The translations under genes and the position numbers were made by a program. A stretch of DNA of 64,000 nt from positions 233,381 to 297,380 of the forward strand of contig CAYSQE010000001.1 in assembly GCA_964433155.1 (NCBI GenBank). The letters run 5' to 3'. This DNA comes from 2-01-FULL-40-13 sp964433155 (lineage in GTDB: Bacteria > Patescibacteriota > Microgenomatia > UBA1406 > GWC2-37-13). The notes under the pieces were generated by a model. It saw only the letters and a program-made list of their open reading frames with translations. It did no database searches and was not told the DNA's origin. Of this stretch, positions 1-8,113 are shown piece by piece. Positions within the stretch are counted from its first letter, which is position 1, and each line of letters opens with the position of its first letter.

Positions 1-40
1 CCAATATTAAAATCGTCAGAAGAACTAACTTTCCTTTCAT
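1..40 (-). CDS. 5' end of a secreted or membrane protein (partial)
   Basis: An ATG on the minus strand at 40 opens a frame that runs off the window edge and reads M-K-G-K-L-V-L-L-T-I-L-I-L. This looks like the lysine-rich start and hydrophobic core of a signal peptide or membrane anchor. A TAAAAT hexamer (47-52) lies 6 bases upstream, the spacing seen before many starts here. Too little is visible to name a function. Confidence 0.45.
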   Translation of the reverse strand, partial: MKGKLVLLTILIL

Positions 41-117
41 AATACTATTTTATGTAATCTTTATTGATTATTCAACAATGTTTTTTTACAATGATAACAA
101 TGCGAAAACATATATTA

Positions 118-687
118 ATGGGTAAGCTTCATGTGATTACCGGCCCTATGTTTTCGGGAAAAAGCGAGGAATTGATAAAGCGTCTACACAGATTTAAAAT
201 TGCAGGGCTCAAGGTAATGATCTTCAATCATGCTCTAGATATCAGATATGCAACAAATAGAATCGCATCACATTCAAAGCAAAAATGGAAAGCTAAGGGA
301 GTATCCAAAGCTCATATTATATTACAAAAAATAAATTCTAATACTGATGTTGTTATCATTGATGAAGCGCAATTTTTTGACAAGGAAATTATTGATACCG
401 TCAATAAATTAATTAAAAAAGGTGTAGATGTTATTATCGCCGGCCTTGATACAAATTTTCGTGGCGAGCCCTTTGGAAGTGTGCCTCAATTGTTAGCTCT
501 CGCCGACGGCGACGTTGTCAAGCTTAAAGCCGTATGCGCAATTTGCAAAAAATGGAATGCTACAAGAACTCAGAGAATTCTTGCTGACGGCTTACCCGCG
601 GCCTACTCTGATCCTCTGGTCAAAATCGGTGCAGCCGACTCTTATCAAGCCCGCTGCCGAGAACATCATAATGTTCCAAGAAGATAA
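118..687 (+). CDS. tdk: Thymidine kinase (type II)
   Basis: Phosphorylates thymidine with ATP in the dTTP salvage pathway; cytosolic, typically tetrameric. The start at 118 gives 189 aa, the usual length, and places the P-loop GPMFSGKS at residues 9-16; an in-frame TTG at 64 would add 18 unconserved residues. The DEAQFF motif, with the catalytic Glu about residue 83, and the zinc-binding pattern CAIC (140-143) plus CREH (180-183) are all present. No Shine-Dalgarno sequence is seen. It converges on the HAD gene, separated by a perfect palindrome. Identification is secure. Confidence 0.95.
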   Translation: MGKLHVITGPMFSGKSEELIKRLHRFKIAGLKVMIFNHALDIRYATNRIASHSKQKWKAKGVSKAHIILQKINSNTDVVIIDEAQFFDKEIIDTVNKLIKKGVDVIIAGLDTNFRGEPFGSVPQLLALADGDVVKLKAVCAICKKWNATRTQRILADGLPAAYSDPLVKIGAADSYQARCREHHNVPRR

Positions 688-694
688 ACCACAC

Positions 695-724
695 TTTAAT
701 CGTTTAATCGATTAAACGATTAAA
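695..724. terminator. Perfect 30-bp palindrome between convergent genes
   Basis: Bases 695-709 are the exact reverse complement of 710-724, built from TTTAATCG units. It lies in the 41 bases between the tdk stop and the stop of the HAD gene, so it is placed like a bidirectional terminator. It is AT-rich and has no clear T-tract, so a protein-binding or repeat role is also possible. Confidence 0.5.
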
Positions 725-728
725 TGAC

Positions 729-1481
729 TTAGTCGTTCAGGATAAATTTTTCAATAACTTCTATTAAGCCATCTTTATCGACCGAAGGCGCAATATAATC
801 CGCAAGCTTCTTGAGTTGTATGTCGCCATTTGCCATCGCAACTTTGAATCCAACGGCTTTGAAGATCGGTAAATCGTTTGGCATATCGCCAACTCCGATT
901 GTCTCTTCCTTTTTTATCCCTGTTTTTCTTTGAATATACTTCAATCCAAACTCCTTTGATGCATTCTTTTTGGTAAGTAAGACATGGTTACCGCTGGGTA
1001 AATTGATATGGGTACCTACAGCGATATGATATTTATTTGCTAAGATTTTAACTTTTATAAGAATTGCTTCTGTTTGTTTTTTTGTATTTGAGTTTAAAGA
1101 AACATTGGTTATGGTTCCATATTTGGCTTCTTCAATGTTAGGTACCCATTGCGAATCAACACAAAAACCATAATTAAAAGGAACATTGCCAGCCACTTTT
1201 ACAATTTCTAAAACATCATTATAGGACAGGCTTTTAATATATTCATACTTTCCCTGAGGATTGAGCACTTTTGTCCCACCCTCTATGACATGATACGAGT
1301 CTCCTATCTTAAATTTTTTGATTAAATCTTTTACCGCTCCTTTTGTTCTTCCAGTACATAGACTAATTTTAATTTTTTTACTTGCTTTTCGGATTGATTT
1401 TGTTACGTTTTTGGACAACGGAGTAATCTGGTTTCTAACAATCGTCCCGTCAACATCCAAAACTAGAAGATTATATTTCAT
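729..1481 (-). CDS. HAD-superfamily phosphatase (Cof/SPP type)
   Basis: Predicted Mg-dependent phosphatase of HAD subfamily IIB; the substrate is unknown, with sugar phosphates or phosphoglycolate being usual in the family. Motif I DVDGT is at residues 9-13, a Ser/Thr-type motif II (SLCTGR) is near 40, and motif IV GVGDMPND is around 197-203. A cap domain lies between motifs II and III. At 250 aa it is a normal family length. The start is preceded by an extended -10 (TGC-TAGAAT), 7 bases upstream, predicting a leaderless mRNA divergent from argS. Confidence 0.85.
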   Translation of the reverse strand: MKYNLLVLDVDGTIVRNQITPLSKNVTKSIRKASKKIKISLCTGRTKGAVKDLIKKFKIGDSYHVIEGGTKVLNPQGKYEYIKSLSYNDVLEIVKVAGNVPFNYGFCVDSQWVPNIEEAKYGTITNVSLNSNTKKQTEAILIKVKILANKYHIAVGTHINLPSGNHVLLTKKNASKEFGLKYIQRKTGIKKEETIGVGDMPNDLPIFKAVGFKVAMANGDIQLKKLADYIAPSVDKDGLIEVIEKFILND

Positions 1482-1488
1482 TGTTCTA

Positions 1489-1494
1489 ATTCTA
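1489..1494 (-). promoter_or_regulatory. Extended -10 of the HAD gene (leaderless)
   Basis: The minus strand reads TGC-TAGAAT with 7 bases before the ATG at 1481. Confidence 0.5.
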
Positions 1495-1531
1495 GCATTA
1501 AGTAAGCATACTGTGCTATCATATAAACCAA

Positions 1532-3241
1532 ATGATCAAAGACAAACTTCAAGAAAATCTCAAGATTGCTTTAACAAAAATGAACGTTGACGAGAAAGAA
1601 ATAAATATTGAAAGCCCAACAAATCCAAATTTTGGCGATTACGCTACAAGTATAGCTCTAAAACTTGCAAAGAGCCTCAAACAAAACCCTCTGCAAGTTG
1701 CTGAAAAAATTAAAGATAATTTTCCCAAAGATGATTTAATCGAAAAAATAGAAGTAATTAAGCCTGGTTTTATCAATTTTTGGATTTCTCCGTCATATTA
1801 CATCTCGACTCTTCCAGACTTAGCTCAAGCAAAATTCTCTTATCCTCCTTATCACTTAGGGAAAAATAAAAAAATAATGATCGAGTTTGCACATCCCAAT
1901 ACTCATAAACTTTTTCACATTGGTCATCTCAGAAATATCTCGATTGGCGAGTCGCTTGTTCGAATATTTGAAGTTGCAGGAAATAAGGTAATTCGATCAA
2001 ACTATCAAGGTGATGTAGGTCTTCATATCGCAAAATGCCTGTGGTATATCAAAAATAATCCTGATGAATTAGATCATGCACGTAATTCACCTCTTAAATC
2101 GAGAATTTCATTTCTAGGACAAGCTTATAGTGCAGGTCAAGTTAAATATGATACAGACCAACAAGCAAAAAAAGAAATAGTTGAAATAAATGGGATGATT
2201 TATAACCAAGATAAAGATATTCTACCCTTATGGAAAGAAACCAAAAAATGGAGTTTTGATTATTTTGATTTAATTTATAAACGAGTATATTCCAGATTCG
2301 ACCGGCTCTATCCTGAAAGCGAGTTTGCAAAAAGAGGTATAGAAATCTGTAAACTGGCAGAGAAAAAAGGAATACTTAAGCAAAGTGAAGGGGCTTTAGT
2401 TTTCGTTGGAAAACCTTACGGACTGGATACACGGGTTTTTATTAATAGCCTCGGTTATCCCACTTATGAAGGAAAAGAGTTAGCATTGGCCGAAAAAGAA
2501 ACTACCGAATTCGGCGAACTCGACAAAATTATACACGTTGTTACTCCGGAACAAACCAGCTTTTTCAAAGTAACCTTTAAGGTCGAGGAACTTTTGGATG
2601 AAAAAAAATTTAAAAACAAACAATATCACCTCGCTTATGAATGGGTAAAACTTAAAAAACTTGGCAAAATGTCTTCACGGATGGGAAATATAGTAGCGGC
2701 AGACTGGCTTATAGATAAAGCTAAAGAAAAGATAATTCAAAATTTTAAATGTGATGGAAATACTGCTGAAACAATCGCTATTTCAGCGGTTAAATACTCG
2801 TTTCTTAAAAATAATGTTTTTTCTCAAATAGCTTTTGATTTTGACGAATCAATTTCTTTAGAAGGAAACTCTGGCCCTTACCTTTTATACACCTATGTCC
2901 GCACCCAAAGCGTCCTCAATAAAGTAACAACTGTTGGACGGCCGTCAAAAAGTCGTAACATTATACCATCAAAAATTATTAAAGAAGAAAGTGCTCTGCT
3001 ACGGTCCCTTCATCAGTATCCTGAGACTGTTTATGAGGCGGCGAAGAATCTTTCACCAAATTTAATTGCAAATTATCTTTATGATCTTGCACAAAAATAT
3101 AATCTTTTTTATCAAAAACATAAAATCTTGGAGTCTGAGGAAAAAACGAGAAATTTTAGATTATTGTTGACTCGTGCAACTGGACAGGTAATTAAGAATG
3201 GATTGTACTTGTTAGGAATAAAGACTGTAGAAAAAATGTAA
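1532..3241 (+). CDS. argS: Arginyl-tRNA synthetase
   Basis: Charges tRNA-Arg with arginine in the cytosol. The 569-aa protein has the N-terminal Add-1 domain, a class I HIGH-type motif HKLFHIGH near residue 125, a KMSSR-type signature (LGKMSSRMGN) near 385, and a C-terminal DALR anticodon-binding domain carrying the family's YTYVRTQS-like segment. The start has a TATCAT extended -10 (1517-1522) 9 bases upstream. The stop codon overlaps the radA start by one base, so the two are probably one operon. Identification is secure. Confidence 0.95.
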   Translation: MIKDKLQENLKIALTKMNVDEKEINIESPTNPNFGDYATSIALKLAKSLKQNPLQVAEKIKDNFPKDDLIEKIEVIKPGFINFWISPSYYISTLPDLAQAKFSYPPYHLGKNKKIMIEFAHPNTHKLFHIGHLRNISIGESLVRIFEVAGNKVIRSNYQGDVGLHIAKCLWYIKNNPDELDHARNSPLKSRISFLGQAYSAGQVKYDTDQQAKKEIVEINGMIYNQDKDILPLWKETKKWSFDYFDLIYKRVYSRFDRLYPESEFAKRGIEICKLAEKKGILKQSEGALVFVGKPYGLDTRVFINSLGYPTYEGKELALAEKETTEFGELDKIIHVVTPEQTSFFKVTFKVEELLDEKKFKNKQYHLAYEWVKLKKLGKMSSRMGNIVAADWLIDKAKEKIIQNFKCDGNTAETIAISAVKYSFLKNNVFSQIAFDFDESISLEGNSGPYLLYTYVRTQSVLNKVTTVGRPSKSRNIIPSKIIKEESALLRSLHQYPETVYEAAKNLSPNLIANYLYDLAQKYNLFYQKHKILESEEKTRNFRLLLTRATGQVIKNGLYLLGIKTVEKM

Positions 3242-4536
3242 TGATGACTTTTTTTATTTGTTCTCAGTGTGGTTATGGATCCGAATCATGGCTTGGTCGT
3301 TGCCCAAATTGTGGTGAGTTTAACACATTGAAAGAAGCGCCTTCTTATATAAAGGAATTTGAAGGAACGGCAAAAAAAGAAGAGATAAAAAAACTAACGA
3401 CTACACCTTTCAAAAAAATTCAATCTCTGAAAAAAGAAAGATTAAAGTCCGAGATCTTTGAATTTGATAGAGTACTTGGAGGAGGATTTATCCCTGGCGA
3501 GGTTGTTCTTCTTACAGGTGAACCAGGTGTCGGAAAATCAACTCTTCTTCTTCAATCACTGTCTAAACTAAACACGCTTTATATATCAGGAGAAGAGTCG
3601 GCAGAGCAGATTAAAGAACGCGCAGAAAGGTTAAAAATAAATCTTGAAGGCTTCCTTTTTTCGGATAATCTCCAAATTGAGGGCATTGTTGAAGGTCTAG
3701 AAAGTATAGAAAACAAAATAGATATTATCGTTATTGATTCTATTCAAACAGTTTACTCTAAAAACATCGATGGTCCCCCCGGAAGCATTACTCAATTGAA
3801 AGAAGGAGCTATGAAATTCATTAATGCTGCAAAAAAACTTAAGCTTGCTGTCATTATTGTGGGGCACATTACAAAAGGTGGCGAGATTGCAGGACCCAAA
3901 AGTCTGGAGCATCTAGTTGATTGTGTTTTAAGTTTTGAAGGAGAAAAGATTTCAAACTTCAGAATTCTTCGCGCAAGTAAAAATAGGTTCGGTCCAACAG
4001 ATGAAATTGGCATCTTTGAAATGAAACATCAAGGTTTGGCTCAGATCATCAATCCGCTAGTATTTCTTGAAAATAAAGATTTGCAGGAGGTGGGCAAGGC
4101 TATCGTGAGTGTAGCCGAAGGCAAACGACCACTTTTTTTTGAAATTCAGACATTGGTCGTCCCAACAGTTCTGGCAATCCCAAGAAGGGTTGTAAAAGGA
4201 CTTGATTATAATAAGGTTTTACTTCTGTTGGCTGTTATTAGAAAATACTTAAATCATCCCTTAGATAGATTTGATATATATGTAAATGTTGTCGGTGGGG
4301 TCGATATCAAATCAACTGGGGGAGATCTTGGACTTACTGCATCTATAATTTCCTCTTTAAAAAATCTGCCGCTGCCTGATAAGTCTCTCTTTATTGGGGA
4401 AGTTGGACTCCTTGGAGAAGTTAGAAAAATCTACTTTCAGGAAAAAATCCTACATGAGGCAAAAAGATTAGGATTCAAAACAATCTATTCCTCATCAAAT
4501 GTACCCAATATTAAAATTTTTAAAACTCTTTTCTAA
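3241..4536 (+). CDS. radA: DNA repair protein RadA/Sms
   Basis: DnaB-like ATPase that helps branch migration during homologous recombination. In order: an N-terminal zinc ribbon (CSQC...CPNC, about residues 6-24), a RecA-like core with Walker A GEPGVGKS near 93-100, the RadA-specific KNRFG motif near 246, and a C-terminal Lon-protease-like domain without an obvious catalytic pair. At 431 aa it is slightly short for the family (about 450). It overlaps argS by 1 base at its start and the convergent HTH gene by 4 bases at its end. Confidence 0.95.
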   Translation: MMTFFICSQCGYGSESWLGRCPNCGEFNTLKEAPSYIKEFEGTAKKEEIKKLTTTPFKKIQSLKKERLKSEIFEFDRVLGGGFIPGEVVLLTGEPGVGKSTLLLQSLSKLNTLYISGEESAEQIKERAERLKINLEGFLFSDNLQIEGIVEGLESIENKIDIIVIDSIQTVYSKNIDGPPGSITQLKEGAMKFINAAKKLKLAVIIVGHITKGGEIAGPKSLEHLVDCVLSFEGEKISNFRILRASKNRFGPTDEIGIFEMKHQGLAQIINPLVFLENKDLQEVGKAIVSVAEGKRPLFFEIQTLVVPTVLAIPRRVVKGLDYNKVLLLLAVIRKYLNHPLDRFDIYVNVVGGVDIKSTGGDLGLTASIISSLKNLPLPDKSLFIGEVGLLGEVRKIYFQEKILHEAKRLGFKTIYSSSNVPNIKIFKTLF

Positions 4537-5156
4537 TCAGTTCTAATATACGTTGTTTTGAAGGTAGATTTTTTCCCATTTGCCCCCACAACTTCTATGA
4601 GTAATTCATTTTTTCCTTTCTGTAAGGGAAAATCGAACTGAAAGACGCCTTCTTTATTTTGAAAAACCCTTTCACCAAATATCGTCACAGCTGCGTCTTT
4701 TTCAGTTTTACCAATTATTTTAACCTTTGTATCCTTTTTAAACGTATTCGTTTTTGGAGAAATAATATCTATCCTCGGAGGAGAAAAGTATATTTTCAGT
4801 TGAAATCCAAAATAACTAAAAAAAAGAAGGGTAATCAATATTAATCCCGTAATTACAACTTTTCTTGTCTCTGGCGTAAGATAATGACTTGCGACTTTTG
4901 ACTTAAACTTTATAGTTTCTTTCTTTTCATAATCTCTTCTAAAAAAAGCTAGTGTCTTTCGTGGGTCTAAACCTAAAAATTGAGAATAATTTTTAATGAT
5001 TCCATTTATATATATTTTTGAAGTAAAAATATTCCAGTCGTTTTCTTCAATCGCCCTTAAGAACTTCTCCCTTATTCTTATTTGTTTTTCAACTTCTGAG
5101 AGCTTTATTCCTAATTTTTCTCTGTTTTTTTTAAGAATTTCACCAACTGAAAGCAT
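4533..5156 (-). CDS. RodZ-like HTH, single-pass membrane protein
   Basis: The 207-aa protein has an N-terminal HTH_25/RodZ-type helix-turn-helix (about residues 1-75), a basic linker, one membrane segment (about 103-122), and a C-terminal extracellular beta-sandwich resembling the glucodextranase-B/Ig-like domain. In RodZ the HTH contacts MreB and helps set cell shape; that role is family inference, and no mreB is visible here. The gene follows efp by one base on the same strand, so it is probably the last gene of an epmA-efp operon. Confidence 0.75.
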   Translation of the reverse strand: MLSVGEILKKNREKLGIKLSEVEKQIRIREKFLRAIEENDWNIFTSKIYINGIIKNYSQFLGLDPRKTLAFFRRDYEKKETIKFKSKVASHYLTPETRKVVITGLILITLLFFSYFGFQLKIYFSPPRIDIISPKTNTFKKDTKVKIIGKTEKDAAVTIFGERVFQNKEGVFQFDFPLQKGKNELLIEVVGANGKKSTFKTTYIRTD

Positions 5157-5157
5157 A

Positions 5158-5724
5158 TTATGATTTTACTCTCTCTACATATTGACCTGTTTCTGGATTA
5201 ATTGAAACAATATCTCCCACTCTTACAAATAATGGTACCTGGATGATGATGCCCGTTTCAAGTTTTGCTGGTTTTTTTGCTCCAGTTACGGTATCTCCTT
5301 TTATTGCGCCTTCTGTTTCCGCCACTTTAAGTTTAACGTTCATTGGAGACCTTACGCTTAGCGGTTTTTCGTTATACATATATACGAAATATTTATTGCC
5401 TTCTTTTAAAAAATTAGAAATTCCCCAAACAGCAGAAATAGGAACTTCATATTGTTGATAGCTCCTTTCATCCATAAAATGAAGATTTAGATTGTCTTTA
5501 TAAAGATACTGCATTTCTCTACTCTCCACTTCGAGAGTCTCAACCGTTTCTTGAGACTTAAAAGTATAATCGATTGTCTTCCCAGAAATTACATTTTTGA
5601 TTTTAGTTTTCATCAAAGCAGAACCTTTTCCAGGAGAATAAAATTCAGACTTCTGTACCTGCCAAATTTCATTCTGATAATAAATGAAGTCTCCTTTTTT
5701 CAGATTACCTGCATTTGTATTCAT
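5158..5724 (-). CDS. efp: Translation elongation factor P
   Basis: Binds the ribosome between P and E sites and relieves stalling at polyproline stretches. The 188-aa length and the order KOW-like, OB, OB domains fit EF-P. The loop that reaches the peptidyl-transferase centre reads SPGKGSA, with Lys33 at the position beta-lysylated in Escherichia coli. The upstream gene is an EpmA-type lysyl-transferase overlapping by 4 bases, which strongly suggests that this lysine is modified. Followed after one base by the RodZ-like gene. Confidence 0.95.
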   Translation of the reverse strand: MNTNAGNLKKGDFIYYQNEIWQVQKSEFYSPGKGSALMKTKIKNVISGKTIDYTFKSQETVETLEVESREMQYLYKDNLNLHFMDERSYQQYEVPISAVWGISNFLKEGNKYFVYMYNEKPLSVRSPMNVKLKVAETEGAIKGDTVTGAKKPAKLETGIIIQVPLFVRVGDIVSINPETGQYVERVKS

Positions 5725-6740
5725 ACAATATTGATCAACTTTAATTGATTAATCGATTGAACATTTGCAAATATCATTGCCAGTCTTTCAAAACCAATCG
5801 CTATTCCGGCACACGGTTTAAGCCCATATTGTAATGCTTTAATAAATCCTTTGTCAATCGGATGGACAACTTTCTCTTTTTTCTTTCGTCTGATATCTTC
5901 CATCTTAAATCTTTTATCTTGCTCCCTCCAGTCAGTTAATTCTGTATAGCAATCACCTAACTCAACCCCAGCTATGTAAAATTCAAAACGTTGAGCTGTT
6001 TTTCTACCCGAATTCAATTTCGCCAAAGCCGCAAACTCTTTAGGATAATCGTAGATCAATGTTGGATATCCATTCATGCCTAAATGGGGTTCAACTTCCT
6101 GCGTATAAATTTGTGACCAAACATCTTCGTAAGTAAAATATTTAACCTTATAACCTTTTTGCCTAGCTTTGATAAAAAATATTTTATGATTAAATAATTC
6201 CTTAGAATTAACTCCTGCATACTTTTTAAACGCTTCTTCAACTGTTAATTTTTCCCATTTTTCTAATGAAATTTTGTTAGTTTGATAAATAACTTGGTTT
6301 TTCTTTTTAAACTCGCTAAACTCGTTAACTCGTGAATTGATGAACTGAAGTAATTTTAGTAGCTCATCTGCAATATCCATATAGTTTGAATCAGTTTTAT
6401 AATATTCCAGCATGGTAAATTCGGGAGAATGAAAAACAGAATTTGGTTCACTATTTCTAAACGACTTGCCAAGATAATAGCAATCACCTATCCCGGCAAC
6501 CAATAGTCGTTTCATAAAAAGTTCAGGTGAAGGTGTAAGGTAGAGCTTTTCTTTTTTAACTAGATATCTAAACTCTGTCTCAAAAATTTCCAGATATGAC
6601 TCGGGGATCAACGCAGGCGATAAAACAGGTAACTCTAGTTTTAGATAGCCTTTTTTTTGCAAAAATTCATGAACAGCCTGTTCTACTTTGAGATATATTT
6701 TGTATTTTTTTAGATTGTTTACTTTGGTTTTAATTTCCAT
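5721..6740 (-). CDS. epmA: EpmA-like EF-P lysyl-transferase
   Basis: Class II LysRS paralogue lacking the N-terminal anticodon-binding domain. The 339-aa protein begins almost directly at the catalytic core and contains the EpmA-typical stretch SYLEIFETEF, motif 2 (FRNSEPNSVFHSPEFTMLEYY) and motif 3 (GIAIGFERLAM). In gamma-proteobacteria EpmA attaches (R)-beta-lysine to EF-P Lys34. Its 4-base overlap with efp supports the same role here. A beta-lysine supplier (EpmB, lysine 2,3-aminomutase) is not in the window, so plain lysine could be the substrate. A diverged LysRS is unlikely because the anticodon domain is absent. Confidence 0.85.
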   Translation of the reverse strand: MEIKTKVNNLKKYKIYLKVEQAVHEFLQKKGYLKLELPVLSPALIPESYLEIFETEFRYLVKKEKLYLTPSPELFMKRLLVAGIGDCYYLGKSFRNSEPNSVFHSPEFTMLEYYKTDSNYMDIADELLKLLQFINSRVNEFSEFKKKNQVIYQTNKISLEKWEKLTVEEAFKKYAGVNSKELFNHKIFFIKARQKGYKVKYFTYEDVWSQIYTQEVEPHLGMNGYPTLIYDYPKEFAALAKLNSGRKTAQRFEFYIAGVELGDCYTELTDWREQDKRFKMEDIRRKKKEKVVHPIDKGFIKALQYGLKPCAGIAIGFERLAMIFANVQSINQLKLINIV

Positions 6741-6868
6741 TTTTATTTAATTACAATGTATCGATACATTTCAATAAAACTACAATTATGTAAATAATTG
6801 TAGCGAACTTTATCTGTTTACAAATTCTGTAAGGAATAACACACCTATTCTCTCATTCCCAGCTCCTC

Positions 6869-6897
6869 TTGACAAGAAGAAGAAGAAGAAGTAAAAT
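6869..6897 (+). promoter_or_regulatory. Sigma-70 promoter P1 with a (GAA)5 spacer
   Basis: TTGACA (6869-6874) and TAAAAT (6892-6897) are separated by exactly 17 bases made of a GAA trinucleotide run. The ATG at 6905 is 7 bases beyond the -10, so the transcript is predicted to be leaderless. Confidence 0.7.
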
Positions 6898-6904
6898 AGT
6901 GTGC

Positions 6905-7141
6905 ATGGAAATTCAGCCTCTTGATGGCGAAAAATTGGGGGATATACACAGAAGAGCGGCTAAGTTAGCTTTGCTTTTAGATGAAGGTATTAAATACCCA
7001 AATGATGTTACTAATCAAGCTGACCGAGTTTTTCCAGATGAAGTTTATATAATTCCAATTTGGCAGATATTAGTTTTGAAGGCTTCTCACCATCTACCAA
7101 CATTTATCAAAGCGGAAATTCAATCCCGATTGAGTAAGTAA
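6905..7141 (+). CDS. Small protein of unknown function (78 aa)
   Basis: I do not recognise the family. I start it at ATG 6905 rather than the in-frame TTG at 6869, because that TTG is the first base triplet of a consensus -35 box and would give an implausible polyarginine N-terminus. The product is soluble-looking, with a helical N-terminal half (GDIHRRAAKLALLLDEG) and a DEVY-IIPIWQ segment. Its stop lies 2 bases before a convergent dnaJ 3' remnant. The flanking layout resembles that at 7.88-8.19 kb. Confidence 0.55.
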   Translation: MEIQPLDGEKLGDIHRRAAKLALLLDEGIKYPNDVTNQADRVFPDEVYIIPIWQILVLKASHHLPTFIKAEIQSRLSK

Positions 7142-7143
7142 AT

Positions 7144-7217
7144 TTAACCCACTTCCCTCTCTAGCTCCTCTAATAACTTTTTCCCTCTTGAAGAAACTCC
7201 CTCGATAATTTTGATAT
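7144..7217 (-). pseudogene. Remnant of a dnaJ 3' end
   Basis: Read on the minus strand this codes for NIKIIEGVSSRGKKLLEELE followed by three residues, a glycine and a stop. The complete dnaJ at 8114 ends with VKIPDRITSKGKKLLEELQ, so the two align almost residue for residue. The rest of the J protein is missing, and the aspartic-protease gene begins immediately next to it in a different frame. Best explained as the leftover 3' end of a duplicated dnaJ. Confidence 0.6.
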
Positions 7218-7625
7218 TTAGTTCGCCAAGAGAGTAGAAAGATTTGCGAGAGTCAACTTTAATCGTTCCAAACATTCCAGGCGTCCTAAAAGTGCTGGAA
7301 CATCGTCTCTGTTTAAAAAACCAACAGGAATCTCTCTTTCCCAACTATATAGTTTCATTGACAGTGTTTTATATTGATATACAATTTCTTCACCACCTAC
7401 TCCCAGAGTTTTTTGCTTAAAACACTCTGCGTCTAAATTTATGCCTAATAGTGTTGAATAGCGTTTTGGAAGAAGTGTGTAATCAGCTCCAGTGTCGATA
7501 ACCATTTCAATAGGCAACCATCTGTCTAACAATTTTGAGAAAAACGAAACGACAACATAAGGTCTATAAATCTTTCCCAGCCTTGTCCTTCCGATAAAAG
7601 AAAAAGGGGATTTAGCTAATTTCAT
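7218..7625 (-). CDS. Retropepsin-like aspartic protease family protein
   Basis: A 135-aa protein with a single retropepsin-like half-domain. The active-site signature MVIDTGADYTLLP is near residues 42-54, and a second conserved stretch (VPALLGRLECLERLKLTL) is at the C-terminus. As in viral and bacterial homologues, two copies would have to dimerise to form the catalytic pair. No signal peptide is seen. Its start overlaps the stop of the upstream DUF5678 gene by 4 bases, so the two are translationally coupled. Substrate unknown. Confidence 0.75.
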   Translation of the reverse strand: MKLAKSPFSFIGRTRLGKIYRPYVVVSFFSKLLDRWLPIEMVIDTGADYTLLPKRYSTLLGINLDAECFKQKTLGVGGEEIVYQYKTLSMKLYSWEREIPVGFLNRDDVPALLGRLECLERLKLTLANLSTLLAN

Positions 7626-7849
7626 AGAATAAGAATGTAAGAAATGTCATGGCGTGGAATAAAAACAACGGTAGGAGTTCTGCCGTATTTTTTTTCTAAT
7701 TTTTCTATATCTCTCTTCGCTTGTTTTCCTTTTCTTAAAGGAATGACTGAATCTTCTATAACTAATACATGTTTACCGGCATATTTTTTAGATAAAGGAT
7801 GTCTTCCAGAAAGTAATACCTTTAAAAATCTTTCAGTTGTTTTTGCCAT
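7622..7849 (-). CDS. DUF5678-like small protein
   Basis: The 75-aa protein matches the DUF5678 pattern: a (Y)AGKHVLVIEDSVIP beta hairpin, a central helix (GKQAKRDIEKLEKKYG) and a TPTVVFIPRHD strand. Function is unknown. A paralogue (68 aa) lies at 61849 without a protease partner. Here it is the first gene of a two-gene unit with the aspartic protease, overlapping by ATGA, so the pair may act together, for example as a regulator and its protease or as a toxin-antitoxin-like unit. That is inference from gene order only. Confidence 0.65.
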   Translation of the reverse strand: MAKTTERFLKVLLSGRHPLSKKYAGKHVLVIEDSVIPLRKGKQAKRDIEKLEKKYGRTPTVVFIPRHDISYILIL

Positions 7850-7877
7850 AGAAAAATTTTAACAAACTCCCAACCTC

Positions 7878-7900
7878 TTGACAAGAAGAAGAAGTATAGT
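7878..7900 (+). promoter_or_regulatory. Promoter-like P2 with a (GAA)3 spacer
   Basis: TTGACA (7878-7883) and TATAGT (7895-7900) are flanked by the same bases as P1, but the GAA run is two units shorter. The spacer is only 11 bases, too short for normal sigma-70 function. Confidence 0.45.
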
Positions 7901-7911
7901 GCTTCACTATT

Positions 7912-8052
7912 ATGTCAATAAAAATATCTTGCACTAGATGTAATAAAGAAGTGGTTAGCCGCGGACCTGAAATGAACGAATCTGTGACTTCTGCAATATT
8001 ATTAGCATATCTTGCTATAGCCCAGCTGACTTTACCTACACAGCTGAAATGA
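7912..8052 (+). CDS. Small CxxC protein (46 aa), possibly frameshifted
   Basis: Not a named family. The start MSIKISCTRCNKEVV has one CxxC pair typical of small zinc-ribbon proteins. The frame stops at 8050-8052, and the last ATG before it (8049) opens a second protein-like frame of 22 residues (MSKLEFTIGLRGISLQGWVI...) ending at 8117. Either these are two coupled micro-ORFs with an ATGA overlap or one gene broken by a frameshift near 8025-8031. It lies behind the weak promoter P2. Confidence 0.35.
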   Translation: MSIKISCTRCNKEVVSRGPEMNESVTSAILLAYLAIAQLTLPTQLK

Positions 8053-8113
8053 GTAAACTTGAATTTACTATTGGTTTAAGAGGAATTAGTCTGCAAGGAT
8101 GGGTAATTTCTCG

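Noticed and set aside
6869..6904. N-terminal polyarginine extension of the 6905 gene
   Set aside because: The TTG start coincides with a consensus -35 and the GAA-repeat spacer of promoter P1, so it is promoter, not coding.
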